The position numbers were made by a program, and so were the translations under genes. A stretch of 17,381 bases of DNA. Source: a bacterium. Its GTDB lineage: Bacteria > Latescibacterota > Latescibacteria > Latescibacterales > Latescibacteraceae. The first letter of the stretch is position 1. Each line of letters opens with the position of its first letter. The stretch is from the NCBI GenBank assembly GCA_021372535.1, contig JAJFUH010000196.1, forward strand, positions 1-17,381, written 5' to 3'. The notes under the pieces were generated by a model, which was given only the letters and a program-made list of their open reading frames with translations, was not told where the DNA came from and made no database searches. Shown here piece after piece: positions 7,211 through 14,800 of the stretch.

Positions 7211-7513
7211 ACCATGCTCCTTCTTTTAAATGTTGGTATGTGGGGTATACTTGCCCGACATTTCGACGACTGTACCATATAAAAGGTTTAATTTTTTTTC
7301 TTTATTGTTAATTTTTATTAACAATTTTACCCCAGCAATCTCTTTTATTGAATACAGTATACATTATTATTCTGGATTCAGTGAAAAAACAGAGAATAAA
7401 AGTGCATTTATCGATTGGTCTGATATAAAAAGGAGAAATAGTATTATTACGACAATGCGTGGTATGTTACAGTGAAAAATGTAATGGAATAGGGTATTGT
7501 ATTAACGGTGCCG
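7211..7513. other. AT-rich intergenic region upstream of the LTxxQ gene and downstream of the TPR gene
   Basis: It must hold the promoter of the LTxxQ gene, but no convincing -35/-10 pair could be picked on the - strand. An 8-bp inverted repeat ATTGTTAA / TTAACAAT (7304-7311, 7318-7325) lies about 95-115 bp upstream of that gene and is a possible dyad binding site. No clear terminator for the TPR gene is seen. The + strand open frame at 7230-7475 has no family signature and is not called. Confidence 0.5.
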
Positions 7514-8548
7514 TCAGGAGTTTTCGGCACTTTCAAGCCACTGTCTGACCACAGCCACACGGGCGTCGGCAGTGTCGGCTTCACGGATGAAACGTGCCAT
7601 GTCGGCTTTCAATTCGCCGAGCCTGTTTTCCATTCGGGCTATACCGGCTGTCTTATAGAGGATATCCATATCGAGGGGGACGAGAAGGATGTAATTTTTA
7701 AGATTGTCGAGCGCTTTCCCGTACTCGCCAAGATGAATGTAGAGCTCCGCAAGATTGAAATGAGGGAACGGATTCTCGGGGGCAAGCTCTATCGAATACC
7801 TGAACAATTCTTCCGCCTTGTCGAATTTTCCCGTCTCACGGTACAGGAGGCCGAGATTGTTGAGCGCGGTGAGATTCTCCGGATTGAGTTCGATCGCCTT
7901 TTCGAAAGCGAGAATAGCGCGTTTTTTATCGTCGATGTCCCTAAAAGCTGTGCCGAGGTTGGAGAAAACCGCTGGTTGATTTGCATCGTTTCTCAGCGCT
8001 TCCTGAAAATGGGATACGGCATCCTCGGAGCGGTTGGTCAGGTTCATGATTATACCGAGAATGTTATGGGCTTCGATATTTCCGGGGTCCATTTCAAGGA
8101 TTTTCTTCAGATACGGTTCAGCCATGCCGAATGAGTTGATTTCCATGAACAGGCGGGCGATATTCAGATACGGCTCGATGAACATCGGGTCCGAAGTAAT
8201 GGCGGATTCATAGAGCAGTACAGCGGCGTCAGGTCTGCCCTCGCTTACCGACAGCCCGGCAAGATTGTTTAAAGTCGAGGGATTGCGGGGATTGATTTCA
8301 ATCGCTTTTTCATATGCCAGACGGGCTTTTTCGAAGTTCCGCGCCAGCTCGTAGGCTATGCCGAGATTGCTGTATGGCCGCGGATCGCGGGGATTGGATT
8401 TGATGGCTTTCTTGAATGCCGAAATTGCCTTGTCGATATGTCCCGAATCCAATTCACGGATGCCGAGCTCATAGTAGTAGTTACTGTCTTTTTCCGGTTT
8501 ATCGTTCATATAAATGTTTTCAAACCACTGTGATTGTTTTTTGCTCAT
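7514..8548 (-). CDS. Cytoplasmic TPR-repeat protein
   Basis: The 344-residue protein is almost wholly tetratricopeptide repeats: at least eight consecutive 34-residue units from about residue 23 to 295, with the hallmarks N-L-G-x-x-[YF], A-x-x-x-[FY]-x-x-A-[IL] and x-x-P-x-[ND] (for example EKAIELNPEN, EKAIEINPRN), followed by a helical tail. TPR arrays are protein-binding scaffolds; the partner cannot be told from sequence. There is no signal peptide, membrane segment or attached enzymatic domain. The start is uncertain: neither ATG 8548 nor the in-frame ATG 8509 (MNDKPEKD) has a recognisable Shine-Dalgarno sequence. It is divergent from the phosphodiesterase-uvrC pair across a repeat-rich region. 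Confidence 0.88.
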   Translation of the reverse strand: MSKKQSQWFENIYMNDKPEKDSNYYYELGIRELDSGHIDKAISAFKKAIKSNPRDPRPYSNLGIAYELARNFEKARLAYEKAIEINPRNPSTLNNLAGLSVSEGRPDAAVLLYESAITSDPMFIEPYLNIARLFMEINSFGMAEPYLKKILEMDPGNIEAHNILGIIMNLTNRSEDAVSHFQEALRNDANQPAVFSNLGTAFRDIDDKKRAILAFEKAIELNPENLTALNNLGLLYRETGKFDKAEELFRYSIELAPENPFPHFNLAELYIHLGEYGKALDNLKNYILLVPLDMDILYKTAGIARMENRLGELKADMARFIREADTADARVAVVRQWLESAENS

Positions 8549-8585
8549 TTACTCATTTTGCAATTTCGCATACTTTTCATTAGAT

Positions 8586-8591
8586 TGTCAA
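8586..8591 (-). promoter_or_regulatory. Possible -35 element (TTGACA) of the TPR gene
   Basis: A consensus TTGACA reads on the - strand 38-43 nt before ATG 8548, but no good -10 follows at 16-18 nt (best is CGAAAT). If real, transcription would begin only a few bases before that ATG, giving a near-leaderless message, which would agree with the missing ribosome binding site. Confidence 0.22.
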
Positions 8592-8643
8592 GTAAAAAGA
8601 ACAGTACAGGCTACCCCCCTTTTTCCAGAATACCTTTAATATA

Positions 8644-8820
8644 ATACTTTCCTTTGCGCGCCCAAAGGAAAGTATCCAAAGGAAAAAGCGCCCGTGAAAA
8701 GCCTTTTTCCCCGTCACTGCCCGTTTTTCGGGAATGTGTGAACTCACGAGCCTTCGGCCCGCTCGAACAGCATCCATTCTTTTTCCGGAACCGGCTGTGA
8801 ACGACGGGTTTTTCAACGGG
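8644..8820. repeat. Interspersed palindromic element with several nested inverted repeats
   Basis: A perfect 13-bp inverted repeat, ATACTTTCCTTTG (8644-8656) with its complement at 8663-8675 around a 6-nt GC-rich loop, is followed by a second CCAAAGGAAA (8676-8685). A GGAAAAAG / CTTTTTCC pair (8681-8688, 8703-8710) and a CCCG-TTTTT-CGGG hairpin (8720-8732) follow, then a GC-rich block. The TTTCCTTTG...CAAAGGAAAGTA(T/A)CCAAAGGAAA pattern resembles a dispersed intergenic repeat type found in many bacteria, from memory. No transposase or clear terminal repeats are seen, so it is called a repeat, not an insertion sequence. The right boundary is approximate. Confidence 0.6.
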
Positions 8821-9037
8821 ATTTACAATTTACAAATCTCGAAAGTCAATATTCTATTTATAATTAATGTATTACAATATATTTCAGTGTGGATTTGTGG
8901 AGAATTACCGGAAGAGAACAGTACACTCGATTGAACAATGCATGCGGATACCGAATCGTTCTGTTCCGGATTCCATGAAATGGGTTTATACCGGACCGCC
9001 AGTTTTTAACATGCTGTTTGATGATTATGAACTGCTC

Positions 9038-9043
9038 AGGAGA
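9038..9043 (+). promoter_or_regulatory. Ribosome binding site of the phosphodiesterase gene
   Basis: AGGAGA lies 4 nt before ATG 9048 and 7 nt before ATG 9051. It rules out the upstream in-frame ATG at 9018, which would place extra residues before the beta-strand that leads into the DSH motif. Confidence 0.7.
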
Positions 9044-9047
9044 AACC

Positions 9048-9548
9048 ATGATGCATGAAAATCTTGTCGGCATCATGAGCGACAGCCATGATGACCGTAA
9101 AGCAATACAAAAGGCGGTTGATCTGTTCAACCGTAAGGGCTGTTCGCTCGTGATTCATGCCGGCGATTATGTGGCCCCGTTCACTATACGGGAGTTCGGG
9201 AAACTGGAAGCGCGGTTTATCGGCGTATTCGGCAACAACGACGGTGAAAAAAAGGGGCTTTCCGTCCAGTTCTCGCAAATCGGGTCGATTCATGAGCCGC
9301 CTCATGAATTCGACTATTCGGGCAAACGCTTCGTTGTCATGCACGACCCTGTGAATCTCGACACGTTCGTCAGCCGTGAAGACATCGATGTGATCGTGTA
9401 CGGCCATCTTCATAAGATTGATATCCGCCCCGGCAGACCGCTCGTTATCAATCCCGGGGAGAGCTGTTCGTGGCTGACCGGAGTTTCCACCGTCGTGCTC
9501 CTCGATCTGCTGACCATGGAAACGGAGCTCGTGGACCTCAAGGTATGA
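9048..9548 (+). CDS. YfcE/MJ0936-type metallophosphoesterase
   Basis: The 166-residue protein is a compact calcineurin-like phosphodiesterase with the usual length of the YfcE/MJ0936 family and a full set of metal-site motifs: DSH (Asp12, His14), GD (Asp40 in HAGDYVAP), GNND (63-65 with Asp65), His99 in VVMHDP, and GHLH (His120, His122), followed by NPGE (135-138). Family members hydrolyse phosphodiester bonds of model substrates with Mn2+ or similar metals; the natural substrate is unknown. Departures from the commonest pattern are HD in place of HG at 99-100 and NPGE in place of NPGS. No signal peptide, so cytoplasmic. ATG 9051 is an equally good start. The stop overlaps the uvrC start (ATGA), which indicates translational coupling. 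Confidence 0.92.
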   Translation: MMHENLVGIMSDSHDDRKAIQKAVDLFNRKGCSLVIHAGDYVAPFTIREFGKLEARFIGVFGNNDGEKKGLSVQFSQIGSIHEPPHEFDYSGKRFVVMHDPVNLDTFVSREDIDVIVYGHLHKIDIRPGRPLVINPGESCSWLTGVSTVVLLDLLTMETELVDLKV

Positions 9549-11413
9549 TCGCGGATAAAGAAAAGTTAAGGGAAAAAGCCGGAATTCTTCCCACCAATCC
9601 CGGCGTTTATCTGTGGCTCGATGCCCAGCAGAAGATTCTCTATGTCGGCAAGGCGAAGAACCTCCGCGCGCGGGTGCTGTCATATTTCCGCGAGGAGGGC
9701 GACGGCAGGGCGCAGGTGCCCTGGCTCATGAGCCATGCCGCGGACCTCGATTATATTGTCACCGATTCGGATATCGAAGCCCTTGTCACCGAGGCTCACC
9801 TCATACGGGCGAAAAAGCCGAAATACAATGTCCGCCTCAAGGACGACAAGCGATACCCGTTCATAAGGATAACAAAGGAACCCGTACCGCGGATTTTCCT
9901 GACACGGAAGATCGTCGATGACGGCTCACGGTATCTGGGGCCGTACACCGATGTCCGCGCAGTCCGGAAAACGCTCGAGCTCGTTCATTCCATATTCCCC
10001 CTCCGCTCATGCAAACACAAGCTGCCGTCCCCGGCGATAACACGGCCCTGCCTCGATTTCCAGATAAAACGCTGCAGCGCCCCGTGCACCGGCTCGATCA
10101 GCATCGAGGAATACAACCGCTTTGTCGATGATGCAGTACATTTTATTCTCGGGAGGAACGAAGACCTTATCCGCGACCTCGAACATCGTATGTTCGCGGC
10201 ATCGGAAGCTCTTGAGTTCGAGCGGGCTGCCTCCATCCGTGATCTCATCGGCTCTGTCCGGAAAGTGACCGAGCGGAAACAGGCTTTTTCGACAGAGCAT
10301 ATGACCAGTGACTGGGATGTGGTCAACTACCATATACTCGATAACGAGGCATGTGTAGTGCTCATGGAAATACGCGAAGGGCGGATTCTCGGGAAGAAGG
10401 ATTACATCATGAGCGGTCTCAAGTATACATCGTCATCCGAAATGCTCGCCGCTTTTCTCACTCAGCATTATCTTGAGGCCGATTCCGTGCCGCCCGAGAT
10501 TCACCTTCCGGTCGTACCCGACGAAAGCGGGGATATCGAGCTTCTTCTGTCGAACAGGGCGAAGCACAGGGTCGGTTTCGTCTATCCGTCACGGGGTGAA
10601 AAAGTCCGTCTCCTTAAAATGACCGCCAAAAACGCCGAGATGATCATCAGGGAACGTGCGGAAAAACGCGACCGCATGAAAGACGCAGTACCGGGTGTTC
10701 TCCTCGCCCTCATGCGCGACCTGAAGCTGAAAAAACCGCCGCGGACAATCGCCTGCATTGACATTTCCCATTTAGGCGGCACCGATACGGTGGCATCGCT
10801 CGTGTTTTTCAGAAACGCCCGGCCCGAAAAAAAGGAATACCGGCACTTTAAAATCGCGACGGTGGAAGGTATCGATGATTTCATGAGCATGGAGGAGGTT
10901 GTATCACGGTATTTCTCGCGGCGTGTCGACGAGGAAAAGGAACTCCCCGACCTCCTGCTCGTGGATGGCGGCAAGGGGCAGCTTTCGAGTGCGCTCAAGG
11001 TGCTCAGGAAACTTGGATTGGACAGCCAGCCGGTTGCCGGTCTTGCGAAGCGTCTCGAGGAGGTATTCCTGCCGGGCGCGCAGGATGCCCAGAACATTCC
11101 CAAGACATCCTCGGCGCTTCATCTGCTCCAGCGCATCCGTGACGAGGCGCACCGTTTCGCTGTTACCTACCAGCGGAAACTGAGGACGAAACGTACCATT
11201 TCGACCGCACTTACCGGCATCAGGGGAATCGGGCCGAAAAAAGCGGAGGTGCTTCTCAAACACTTCGGGTCAGTTGCCGCGATCAGTGGCGCCGGCGAGG
11301 AGGAGATCGCAGCAGCACCCGGTATCGGGCCGAAATATGCCGCGCTTATATACTGTTATTTTAAGGAGATACGATCACACGGAACTGACAGGGGCGGAAA
11401 CACGGAACGGTAA
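9545..11413 (+). CDS. uvrC: UvrC, excinuclease ABC subunit C
   Basis: UvrC makes both incisions around a lesion in UvrABC nucleotide excision repair. At 622 residues it has the family's normal length and all parts: a GIY-YIG nuclease (NPGVYLW at 18-24, ILYVGKAKNLRARV at 31-44) for the 3' cut; four cysteines at 156, 169, 177 and 181 spaced like the Fe-S ligands of known UvrC; a UVR motif for UvrB binding (about 206-241); the RNase H-like nuclease for the 5' cut with Asp406 (IDISH), Asp474 (LLVDGGKGQ) and His536 (DEAHRF); and a C-terminal (HhH)2 module (about 555-608, GIRGIGPKKAEVLL and AAPGIGPKYAAL). ATG 9545 overlaps the phosphodiesterase stop (ATGA) and lacks a good ribosome binding site of its own, so it is probably translated by coupling. 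In-frame codons upstream to 9470 belong to the other gene. Confidence 0.97.
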   Translation: MIADKEKLREKAGILPTNPGVYLWLDAQQKILYVGKAKNLRARVLSYFREEGDGRAQVPWLMSHAADLDYIVTDSDIEALVTEAHLIRAKKPKYNVRLKDDKRYPFIRITKEPVPRIFLTRKIVDDGSRYLGPYTDVRAVRKTLELVHSIFPLRSCKHKLPSPAITRPCLDFQIKRCSAPCTGSISIEEYNRFVDDAVHFILGRNEDLIRDLEHRMFAASEALEFERAASIRDLIGSVRKVTERKQAFSTEHMTSDWDVVNYHILDNEACVVLMEIREGRILGKKDYIMSGLKYTSSSEMLAAFLTQHYLEADSVPPEIHLPVVPDESGDIELLLSNRAKHRVGFVYPSRGEKVRLLKMTAKNAEMIIRERAEKRDRMKDAVPGVLLALMRDLKLKKPPRTIACIDISHLGGTDTVASLVFFRNARPEKKEYRHFKIATVEGIDDFMSMEEVVSRYFSRRVDEEKELPDLLLVDGGKGQLSSALKVLRKLGLDSQPVAGLAKRLEEVFLPGAQDAQNIPKTSSALHLLQRIRDEAHRFAVTYQRKLRTKRTISTALTGIRGIGPKKAEVLLKHFGSVAAISGAGEEEIAAAPGIGPKYAALIYCYFKEIRSHGTDRGGNTER

Positions 11414-11459
11414 GATGGCTGCATTTCCACGATATATCACCGATAAATCATATTGATTT

Positions 11460-11489
11460 TTGCCGTGAAATCACTTATTTTAATATAAA
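11460..11489 (+). promoter_or_regulatory. Candidate promoter of the tRNA-Cys gene
   Basis: TTGCCG (11460-11465) and TATAAA (11484-11489) are 18 nt apart and would start transcription about 10 nt before the mature tRNA 5' end. It falls in the short gap after uvrC. Confidence 0.4.
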
Positions 11490-11505
11490 GGTAATGTTTT
11501 CATCG

Positions 11506-11580
<75 letters not shown>

Positions 11581-11598
11581 AAAACGTGGAAATTCCCA

Positions 11599-11631
11599 GG
11601 CTCTGTTGGAACAATCAACACGAGCCCTTTT
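11599..11631 (+). terminator. Rho-independent terminator after tRNA-Cys
   Basis: GGCTCTGTTG (11599-11608) pairs with CAACA and GAGCC (11616-11626) with a single bulged C at 11621 and a 7-nt loop, followed by CTTTTC. It begins 18 bases after the tRNA CCA. Confidence 0.72.
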
Positions 11632-11656
11632 CATTAATCGACCTGTATTTTATAAT
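11628..11656 (+). promoter_or_regulatory. Candidate promoter of the hybrid kinase gene
   Basis: TTTTCA (11628-11633, 4 of 6 to TTGACA) is spaced 17 nt from a perfect TATAAT (11651-11656). The -35 overlaps the T tract of the tRNA terminator. Transcription would start near 11663, giving a ~140-nt leader with the two-hairpin repeat in it. Confidence 0.42.
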
Positions 11657-11680
11657 GTCTGATTATTATCAACTTGTGTT

Positions 11681-11768
11681 CAGTGAGATGATAAAGTGAG
11701 CAATGAACCCTGAAATAAGTTCGGGGTGACATGAGCTCCTTCATTCTGAACCGGTTTCGGCATCTCTT
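11681..11768 (+). repeat. Two-hairpin interspersed repeat, copy 2 (leader of the hybrid kinase gene)
   Basis: It is the second copy of the element at 4474-4560. Stem 1 is CCTGAA (11709-11714) with TTCGGG (11720-11725); stem 2 is CTGAA (11746-11750) with TTCGG (11756-11760). In each stem the A-to-G change relative to copy 1 turns a U-A pair into a U-G pair, so both stems still form in + strand RNA. It ends 36 bases before the kinase ATG. Confidence 0.75.
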
Positions 11769-11804
11769 GAAAACACTACGGCTAACTGTATCGCCAGGAT
11801 TCTC

Positions 11805-14800
11805 ATGAATAATATAAACAAAACCAGTGCACGGCTCATCGCCGAACTGGAAGAATTACAGAAAAGTGATGAGCTCTTCCGAATCGCATGTGATATGCTT
11901 CCGGACCCGATGTGTATCACTGATGGCGAAGGGAATATTGTGTATGCGAATTCGGCTTTTACGGTACTGCATGGTTTGAATCCTGATGAAACTCGGAATG
12001 AGAATGTTCTGGATATCTATCCCGGGAATAATCCCGAACTGTTTTCGAACACTTTCAAAACGGTAAAAACAGGTCAGGAAAGTATCGTATTTGAAACTCT
12101 GGTTGAGCTTCCCGGAAAAGAAATCCGGGAATTCGAGGTTCATGCTGCTCCATTAAAAAAAGACGGATATGTTTACTCTGTTATATATATCTGGAATGAC
12201 ATAACCGAACTCAAACGGGCTCGGGATATGATTGGAAAAGCTCAGGAAAACTACCGAACAACAATAGATGCCAGTTCAGATATGATACATGTGGTCGATA
12301 AAGACTTGAGGGTTACTTTTGTCAATAAAACTATCTTAGAGATGAATAAAAAATTGGACTTGGCGACAGAGGTAATCGGGCGTTCTGTCATTGAAGTGTT
12401 CCCGTTTTTACCTGAAACAGTTCGCGATGAATATCTTCAGGTATTTAATACGGGGAAATGTATGATCTCGAAAGAGAAAACGATAATTAAAGATGAAGAA
12501 ATCATTACTGAAGCAAAAAAAATACCTATTATCGAAGATGGGAATGTGACCAAAATAGTCACCGTTGTTTCTGATATCACCGACAGGGAGAAAGCTGAAG
12601 AAACGCTCATAAAAAATGAAATTCAATATCGCACGATATTCAATACGACTGCTGCTTCTTTCTGGGAATATGATTGCAGTGAAACACGGATGATTTTGGA
12701 TGAAATAAAAGCAGAAGGGATCACTGATTTCAGAAAATACTTTAATGAGAATCCTGAAGTAGTAAGAAAAATCAATTCATCAATCAGGTTACTTGATGTA
12801 AATGATACAACGGTTAAAATGTATGGGGCTCCATCAAAGGAAGTACTGATAGCGGAGTTTGGAAAACAGCATACTCCGGAATCATATAATATGTTCACTG
12901 GTTCTGTCATAGCATATCTTCAGGGAGAAGAATATTTTGAGGGTGAAACAATAAATCTGACATTCGACGGTAGATATATCAACATTTTATCCCATATTTC
13001 ATTTCTCCCTGAATTCGATATAGCATTAGCGACAATAACGGATATTACAGATTTCAAGCGGACATTGGAAGAATTGAATCTTTCAAAACAAGAGCTTGTG
13101 ATCAGGAACACCATTGCCAATATATTCCTTACCGTTCCCGACGAGGAAATGTATGGTGAAGTACTGGATTATATACTCAAGATGATGGACAGTAAGTATG
13201 GGATTTTCGGATATATCGATGAGTATGGTAATCTGGTTATCCCTTCCCTTACAAGAGACATTTGGGGAAAGTGCAAGATACCAGATAAAACGATAGTATT
13301 TCCCCCTGAAAAATGGGGCGGCCTCTGGGGCAGGGCCCTTAGAGAAATGAAGTCATTCTATTCTAACGACGGACCCTTTCATGTGCCTGCAGGACATATC
13401 TCCATAGACAGATTTCTCACTGTGCCCATCATTTTTCGGGAGAAGGTGATCGGGCTTTTATCACTGGCCAACAGGGAGACTGATTATACCGAAGATGATG
13501 AGCAGTTGATGGAGACCATTGCAGGCTATATTGCCCCTATTCTCAATGCACGGTTGCAACGGGACAGACAGGACAGCGCCCGAAAAAAAGCGGAAAATGA
13601 ACTCAGGTTAAACAAAGAAAGATATAGTGCGATTCTCAACGCTACTCTCGAAACACTGATCCTTGCAGACTCAAACGGTATCATTCTGACGGTAAACAGT
13701 ACCGGTGCTCAAAGATTGAACAGAACTCCCGATGAGCTTATCGGATTGGGAATACATGGTCTTTTTGATGATATGGAACAACGGGGAAAGTTGTATTTTG
13801 ATAAGGTTGTCCGTACCGGTAAACCGGCTCATTTCGAAAATATAAGAAAAGGAATTTACTTCCATATAAACTTCTATCCTGTTTTGAATCAATACGGCAA
13901 AGTTGAAGCCGTTGCTGTATTTGCACAGGATATAACCGGGCTCAAACAGGCTATGGACTCTTTACGGAAAAGTGAGGAGAGATATCGTGGTATTGTGGAA
14001 AATCTGCCTGTTCTCATCTGCCGTTTCCTGCCGGTAACAGCAGTAATAACCTATGTCAATGACGAATACTGCAGATATTTTAACAAAAACCGTGAAGACC
14101 TGATAGGGCACAGTTTTCTCGAACTGGTGCCTGAGGAGGAACACGAATTGATCAGGGCGCATTTCAAGGCTCTGAACCGTGACAATCCTGTTGCATCGTA
14201 CGAGCATATGGTTATTACACCGGCAGGGGAACGTTTTCAGTATTGGACAGATCACGCTCTTTTCGATGAACTCGGCACTGTCATTGAATACCAGTCCATC
14301 GGGGAAGACATAACGGAGAGAAATCAGGCCGAGGAAGCCCTCAGAAATTCCAAGCGACGCCTCGCAGACATCATCAACTTCCTGCCGGAAGCGGCTTTTG
14401 TAATCGACCGTGAGGGAAAAGTAATCGCATGGAACCGTGCCATAGAAGAGCTGACCGGATGTAAAACGAAAGATATTCTTGGAAAAGGGAATTATGAATA
14501 TTCAAAGTACTTTTACAGAAAACCGCGGCCGATTCTGATTGACCTCGTGAACAAGCCGGAAGATGAAATCGAAAAGAAATACTCATATATTTCGAGAGAA
14601 GGCAACTCTCTTGTGGCGGAAATCTTTATCCCGGAAATGAAAGGCGGTATTTACCTCTGGGGTAAAGCTTCGCCTCTTTACAACTCCGACGGGAGCGTTG
14701 TCGGAGCGATAGAGACCATCCACGATATTACCGCCAGCAAGAGGGCTGAAGAAGCGCTCAAGGCATCGGAAGAAAAGATGCGTCTCATCAACGAATCTTC

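Larger units (their letters stand above)
8549..9047. other. Divergent intergenic region between the TPR gene and the phosphodiesterase gene
   Basis: The middle is filled by the palindromic element at 8644-8820. To its right is an AT-rich stretch with an exact TATAAT (8859-8864) but no matching -35, a weak candidate for the phosphodiesterase-uvrC promoter that would leave a leader of about 175 nt. The short open frames here have no family signature or ribosome binding site and are not called. Confidence 0.5.

Noticed and set aside
7230-7475. 81-codon + strand open frame upstream of the LTxxQ gene
   Set aside because: It lies in AT-rich intergenic DNA with no ribosome binding site before its ATG and no recognisable motif. 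The AAAAGGAGAA near 7430 precedes only a few codons.
8580-8816. 78-codon - strand open frame containing FLWILSFGRAKES
   Set aside because: It is the translation of the palindromic repeat; such repeat-derived frames are often mis-annotated as hypothetical proteins.
9470-9544. Upstream start at 9470 for UvrC
   Set aside because: It would overlap the phosphodiesterase gene by about 80 bases, and the extra residues (RSFHRRAPRSADHG) do not match the UvrC N-terminus, which normally begins shortly before the GIY motif.
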